Notes under the pieces: generated by a model | Databases searched by the model: none | The model's input: only the letters and a program-made list of their open reading frames with translations | Told to the model about the DNA's origin: nothing | DNA from: Liolophura sinensis | Lineage: Eukaryota > Mollusca > Polyplacophora > Chitonida > Chitonidae | Reading direction: 5' to 3' | Length of the DNA stretch: 64,000 nt | Assembly: GCF_032854445.1 (NCBI RefSeq) | Contig: NC_088306.1 | Location: 9,512,193-9,576,192 of the forward strand | Shown here: positions 59,120-64,000 of the stretch, one piece after another | How positions within the stretch are numbered: the first letter of the stretch is position 1 | Layout of the letters: each line of letters starts with the position of its first letter | Program-made: the position numbers and the translations under genes

Positions 59120-59733
59120 TTAGAATGACATCGGAATGCACGTGGAAATCAACACGTAGCTATTACCCTACTCTTTACAACTCCCAAACATTCCGTTATG
59201 ATTATCACAATATCTGCTGTAATAGGTTCGTTAATGTTCGGACTATTTAGAAGGGTGAAAAGGTTTGGCTAACAACCTGTACCATCTGCTACATCTACGA
59301 ACCGTCTTAAAAAGCAGTCGCAATGCTACGTCAAGCGCATTTACCATGGTGATTTATCTCTTCACTAAATGTTGTAGTGAGCGTCACTCTAATTGTGGGA
59401 CGCTTGGGACCAGGGGCATGTGTCATGAGTCGTACTTGGTGTTAACATACGTTGCCATAGTAGTTCAGGGCTTTATTAGCTAATGAATTTAAGTGAGCTT
59501 CATGAAATTGGCCCCAGAAGCGTGGGCTTCGTAAGACCGGGTCCTGGTATCCCCTTGTCCATCTGCTGTTTGTTCATGAATATCGCAAGACTGATAAGAA
59601 TTCTGGGTGTACAACAGCCTGTCCACTTCTACCTTCAATATGATACCTACATTACATGAATATCCTTGTAGATCTCAACTTGTCCTTACACAACTCTCCT
59701 GAAATCTTTCTCCTTGTTTTCATTCCAGCAAAA

Positions 59734-62700
59734 ATGTCACTTGTACGCGCAGTACGGCATAGGGTATCTGGCCCCAAGAAAAACAAAGGGGCCGAGATAG
59801 AGAATCATGCCCTAAGAGCCGGTGCCCGTGCAAAGGTTTTCAGTGACGGAGGGTCGGGCTCAAGACTTCCGGGATCGAACGACAGTTTGCAGGTGATACA
59901 CAAATCCTTATAGACCAGTGACATAAATGTGTATGTAAGTTGTTTGCAGCACGCGAACTTTGAGGTAGTTGAAATAAGTCAAAGGTAGCTCTAAAGTTAG
60001 GATTTGAAAAAATTTTTGATCGGCCAAAGAGGGCCCCAAACCAACGTCAGAGCGAATTCCATTTGAAAACCTTACGATGTTGTCGTGGTAGCTTGTGGCG
60101 GCGTTTGGCAAAAAATTACCCATCAAATACCTCAAAAATAAGTTTGCAGACACATGTGTTTATCATTTCCTTTGTGAATGTAGCACAATATAGATCGGTT
60201 ATTCCTAGCCCGTGGGGACGCGAAGTTCCTTGGTGATGCACAAAGCGAACAGCTGTACCAAGAGCCTTGACGAGGGCGCTGTTTACCTGTGCATTCTCCG
60301 GTCGTACCTGCAGATGATCGTAGATTTCCTCCGGGCTCAGTCTGGTTTCCTCTGTAAACATGTGAATTGTGTTGGTCTCGGACCAGTTAGGTTGTAAGTT
60401 CTTGTGAAAAAAAGTAAGGCTAGGTGTTTTCATGTATCATTCCGCGGTTAACTCCGCACGCTGTGGTTTTCCGTCCAAATCTAACAGAAAAATCCAATGA
60501 ATGGTTTTGTTACATTGTGACAAGTGTATTGTATGTTCTCAGCGCCGTGCCCTGGTCGACTCCGGAAATGTGATGGGTGGCGATGGTGGGAAAGCAACGG
60601 CTAAAAAAACAGTATTTAAGAAAAAAGTTTTGAATGGGGTGATCCACGTCCCAGTTCACAAACGTAGCACAAGAAAGGCAACTCCTGCAGGTAAACATTT
60701 CCTGTACTGACCTAATGTTGCGTGTGTTATATTGCTGATTTTTTTTGTCATTTATCCTCTGTCCTTGAAAAGGTCAACCATTTTCAGAGTGATACATGTT
60801 CAATTCTGTAACATGCCATCACCTGAAGAGTTACTCTGCGTCTGATTGGTTGCTGGTTGTAACGTTAAGCAAGTGTATTGAGCACAAAATTTACATTTAC
60901 AGTGCAGGACGAAACTAGGGATGGTCGTGTATTTCTCCCGGACTCTGCCCGGTTTCCTCTCACCATAATGCTGGCCGCCGTTGTGTAAGTGAAATATTCT
61001 TGAGCACGGCGTAAAACACCAATCAAATATTTACAATGCAGAACCAAACACTTTCGTGTTAATTTCACCTAAGTGAAAGTATAAATTCATTAAAGAACAT
61101 TTTTTAGTAGTTTCTTTGTCGATTGTTCATATCGTTATTAAAGTTTTGTAACTTCCATTTTAAGTTCCAAAGGGTTGGAAGACTCTAACGGTTTATTAGA
61201 CTATTAAATACAAAGTCTAAGTTTTGTTCTCGCCATAGCCGAATTTACATACGTCAAACAGGAATGTCTGAGCTTCAGACAAATCGTCGTAAACATTGTT
61301 CCATAGGCAATGGGTCAAACGTGAGAAGTTATGAATTGAGCCTCCAGAAGTATGGAAATTGCAAAATTGAATGCAAATTTCAGATTCACATCTAGGTCCT
61401 GCAAAACGTCTGCACAATATAATTTGCATCGAGGATTAACCTGACAAGTCACTGACAGCTTAACTGTTCTTCTGCACATTTCTGCAGTTGTATTTTCGAT
61501 GAAAAAATAATGAATAATCCCGTATGTTTTGGAACATAATAGAAGTACGTGCACAGATCCAAATGTGGACATAAAGTGTTTTAAAGCACTGGAAATAATT
61601 AATGACTTTAGTTGCGACACCAAATTGTCACAAAGTGTGAAAATATTTACGCCCAAATTGACTACAGCATGTGCACAGTGGTATACATTGCTATCATGTC
61701 AGTTTGCAAATGTGAAATTTAAAAAAATAGAAACGTTTAATAAGCAAAAATGTTTTTCAAAGGTTTTTTCTCGAAATTTGACGAATTTAGATTTTGTTTA
61801 GCTTTTCTACATGTTCTGTAGGCAATTGCTCTAGGAGTCAAATCGTGAAAACTGTGACTGGTTTGCCGCGTCTGATGGTCCTGAGAGATGCTGACATCGT
61901 GCCGTTAATGAATTCCCGTTAAGTCATTATCATTAGCGGAATGGGCTCTTGGTTTAACAAGATGTGTGTAAGATTTTCTAAGTTTTTGACGGAATCCCCA
62001 TTCGCTAGTTAAATCCAATTTATATTTTCCAAGAATACATCCAGTTAAGTACTGGTTAATCTCAATGATTAAGTTTGAAAAAGTTAAAGCTACCCGCATT
62101 ATATAGTTACAAATTTTATCACCAATTTAGAATTGTGGCACGCGCTGACAAGGCTTGCTATTTTGTAAAATTCGCTCTGATTTTCGCGGATAGATTTTTA
62201 GCCAAAAATCACCAATATAGCTTTTTTTGAAAGGAACATGTGGAGCCTAGAACGTGTGTGGTTATCCTGAAGCGGGGTAGAAGGGCACATTGGATTGGTC
62301 TATCTAGATGAATGGCATAGGCACTCTGGGGTGGTACATCTAGCTTAATGGCATGGATTTGTCTGTCAGTCTTGATATTTGTAACCAAATGCGTCTTTTT
62401 CTCCACAGCTGCTGTAAGGCGAAAGTCTGGATCGCAGCAGCATGTGTTCAGCGTCTCCCCTCCACCCCAAGCTCTGCCACCAGGTAAGTCGAGGCCATGG
62501 CGATTTCAAGGGTTACCACACAAACGAAACAAAACTTTAGCATTCAGTTTTGAAACAAATACTGTTTCATTGCTGTGATCCAGAGATAGGCAGGGTGAAG
62601 GGTGAATTCCCATTTTCGCATTTTTCGTGGAGTCTCTTATACAATTAAACATTTGCCTCCCAGCCAATATGGTGGGCTTAGCTATACATCACGTGTAGAA

Positions 62701-63073
62701 AAGTATTTTCAGTAATTTGCCAAAGGGCGATGGTTTATCTGACACTCGAGCATGGGATAAGTGAAATTCTTGAAGATAGCGTTAAAGAAAGCCTCATAAA
62801 AGTGAAATATTATCAATATGGGCAAATGAATATTGTACAACGTAATACATCAATGAAAGAAATAGACATGGGCAAAAGCCCCCACAAGAATAAATCAGTA
62901 AGGAATATTTGCTTTTGTTCTTGCTCTCAGTGGAGCCGATGGATTTAGACGATTTGGAGGATACTATCCATCACATGTTGATTCGTGTGCCACCTGGAGT
63001 GGTTGACATCGACGCTAACGAGGACTGCTTCCTGTGCCCAGAGTACGCCGAAGATGTGTTCATATACTCTCAG
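59734..63073 (+). CDS. B-type mitotic cyclin, N-terminal part, runs off the window
   Basis: Exons 59734-59892, 60543-60690, 62409-62483 and 62931-63073, all GT-AG with agreeing phases, giving 175 codons so far. The protein would bind and activate CDK1 at mitosis and be destroyed by the anaphase-promoting complex. Start: MSLVRAVRHRV follows a strong acceptor and resembles the basic start of cyclin B. Destruction box RRALVDSGN at 54-62 fits RxxLxxxxN exactly. Residues 66-108 are Lys/Arg-rich; 109-127 Ser/Pro-rich. Residues 131-139 are acidic. DIDANED at 153-159 and CPEYAEDVFIY at 163-173 match the conserved segment just before the cyclin box. The cyclin box itself must lie beyond 64000. Residues typical of B1/B2 and B3 are mixed, so the subtype is open. 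The first donor, CAG|GTGATA, is weaker than the others. Confidence 0.88.
60290..60350 (+). repeat. SINE-A fragment in cyclin intron 1
   Basis: 'tctccggtcgtacctgcaga' and 'ctccgggctcagtctggttt' remain of the middle part. Confidence 0.6.
60916..61028 (+). repeat. SINE-A, 5'-truncated with 21-bp TSD
   Basis: In cyclin intron 2. Starts at 'agggatggtcgtgtatttct' and runs to 'cggcgtaaaacaccaatcaa'. The flanks 60895-60915 and 61029-61049 match at 18 of 21 positions, an unusually long target duplication for this family. Confidence 0.85.
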
Positions 63074-63384
63074 GTACGTCGTTTTGCCTATTCGCATTCC
63101 ACATCTTTTGTGCGGAATATTTTGTAGTGAAGATATTGATATCTTCCCATAACAGAGGATTACTTGATCATTTATCTGATACAAGTTTAGCCTAATTTGG
63201 CAGTGTTTACCTCCTTGGGTTTTCCTACTGAATGCGGACAGCAGCAGACTGGTCAGAATGGTCAGGGAAGTTTGGGCCAGTTGCATTCCTGTTAATTATA
63301 ACGTTGTGGTCTTTTAATTGTATGTTAAATGTGATGACAATCCAACATTTTGAGTAATTCTAGACAAGTGAAGTCAAATCAATT

Positions 63385-63512
63385 GCAGTTAACATGACTG
63401 CATTTTTTACCTAATTCTGCTCAAGCCATGGTACTACTGGACGTGTAATTTGCTACTATTGATGCATTTACATGAACATTTAAAATCAAACCCTTAGGTA
63501 AACTGACCCGTC
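63385..63512 (+). repeat. Family C dispersed repeat in cyclin intron 4
   Basis: 'ttgcagttaacatgactgca', 'cctaattctgctcaagccat', 'tttacatgaacatttaaaat', then truncated after 'ggtaaactgac'. Confidence 0.78.
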
Positions 63513-64000
63513 TATGCTGTACGTCTTTAATAATACTTTAAATGACTAAGTGATAAGATAAATTTATGCATGTTCTACATGTCAATCTGGGAAGAATAAC
63601 ACCGATTTAAAACAGAAGAAAACTTAAAAAAAAGATACTATAGGCTGAAAAGCGCACATTGTTTTCTATCTGGAGCCTGCTGTATAATTTTACGATTTTC
63701 CCTCCACATACACATAAAGCCTGAAAACGGCAAAGCTGGCATAAATCGCAGAGTCCATCGCGTTCTCCATCCTTAACACCTGTAATTTATGCTGGGGGTG
63801 TAATGCCTCTCAGCCAATGAGTCGTTAAATCTGCCGGCTTGTTCGTGTAAATTCGGAACCTACGTCGAACATTGTTTTCCCAATAGTCAAGCAGAAAACG
63901 AATTGTACTGTTCACTACCTTCTGGGAAGAGTCCTACCGGAAATATACGAACTGCACTTCGGGGGTTTCCGACTGCAATTCTAACACCGAAGACTTCAGG
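63513..64000. other. Cyclin intron 4 continues to the window edge
   Basis: No further exon recognised. The next exon should begin the cyclin box. Confidence 0.45.

Larger units (their letters stand above)
57246..59733. other. Upstream region of the cyclin gene
   Basis: The first coding exon of the cyclin starts right after a strong acceptor (pyrimidine tract ending 'ttgttttcattccag' at 59728), so a non-coding first exon probably lies in this stretch. A consensus donor G|GTGAGT at about 57724 and inverted CCAAT (ATTGG) at 57754 are possible parts, but no clear CCAAT/CHR promoter could be assembled. Confidence 0.35.

Noticed and set aside
1-64000. CRISPR array, bacterial operon or rRNA genes
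   Set aside because: Introns, SINEs and tandem satellites mark the whole window as eukaryotic; no repeat-spacer pattern with regular unique spacers was seen.

Overview
The window is animal nuclear DNA, AT-rich and intron-rich, crowded with short interspersed repeats. I infer a lophotrochozoan, most likely a mollusc: the dominant repeat is a tRNA-derived SINE ending in a conserved 'ttgagtacggcgtaaaacac' block and an (AAAT)n tail, a type I know from mollusc genomes. There are no bacterial operons, no CRISPR array and no rRNA. Most open frames are chance frames or lie inside repeats.

Three multi-exon genes can be supported. (1) A complete matrix metalloproteinase on the + strand, 24847-34414, with 11 exons whose phases all agree and 571 codons. 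It has a signal peptide, cysteine switch, furin site, zinc catalytic domain, four-bladed hemopexin domain and a C-terminal hydrophobic tail that looks like a GPI-anchor signal. Its promoter has a TATA box, an AP-1 site and a CRE. (2) The 5' part of a B-type mitotic cyclin on the + strand, 59734-63073 and running off the right edge. It has a canonical destruction box and the acidic, Tyr-containing segment that precedes the cyclin box. (3) On the - strand, 45407 down to about 41317, a candidate small secreted peptide gene: TATA box, short non-coding exon, signal-peptide exon, an exon with a KR site followed by a cysteine-bearing peptide, and a possible terminal exon. It matches no family I know, and the phase between its signal exon and next exon does not close, so the model is incomplete.

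The rest is repeat landscape. SINE-A (tRNA head, about 240-270 bp, some 30 copies), SINE-B (tRNA head, about 365 bp, ACTC tail, 6 copies), an unclassified family C of about 210 bp (9 or so copies), a TA-flanked MITE with long inverted repeats, a deleted mariner-like element with TIRs and a transposase C-terminus, and a decayed LINE split by a SINE. Tandem arrays are a 71-bp unit (1.45-1.87 kb), a 24/29-bp minisatellite (10.2-11.45 kb), a 51-bp unit (19.1 kb), a ~130-bp unit in an MMP intron, and a 143-bp satellite (55.4-56.5 kb).

Two structural rearrangements stand out. At 4.66-6.07 kb a direct duplication keeps the empty target site of a SINE-B insertion in one copy. At 36.55-38.63 and 42.83-44.29 kb there is an imperfect inverted duplication of 1.5-2 kb arms, each arm carrying a different SINE; one arm lies in an intron of the candidate peptide gene.
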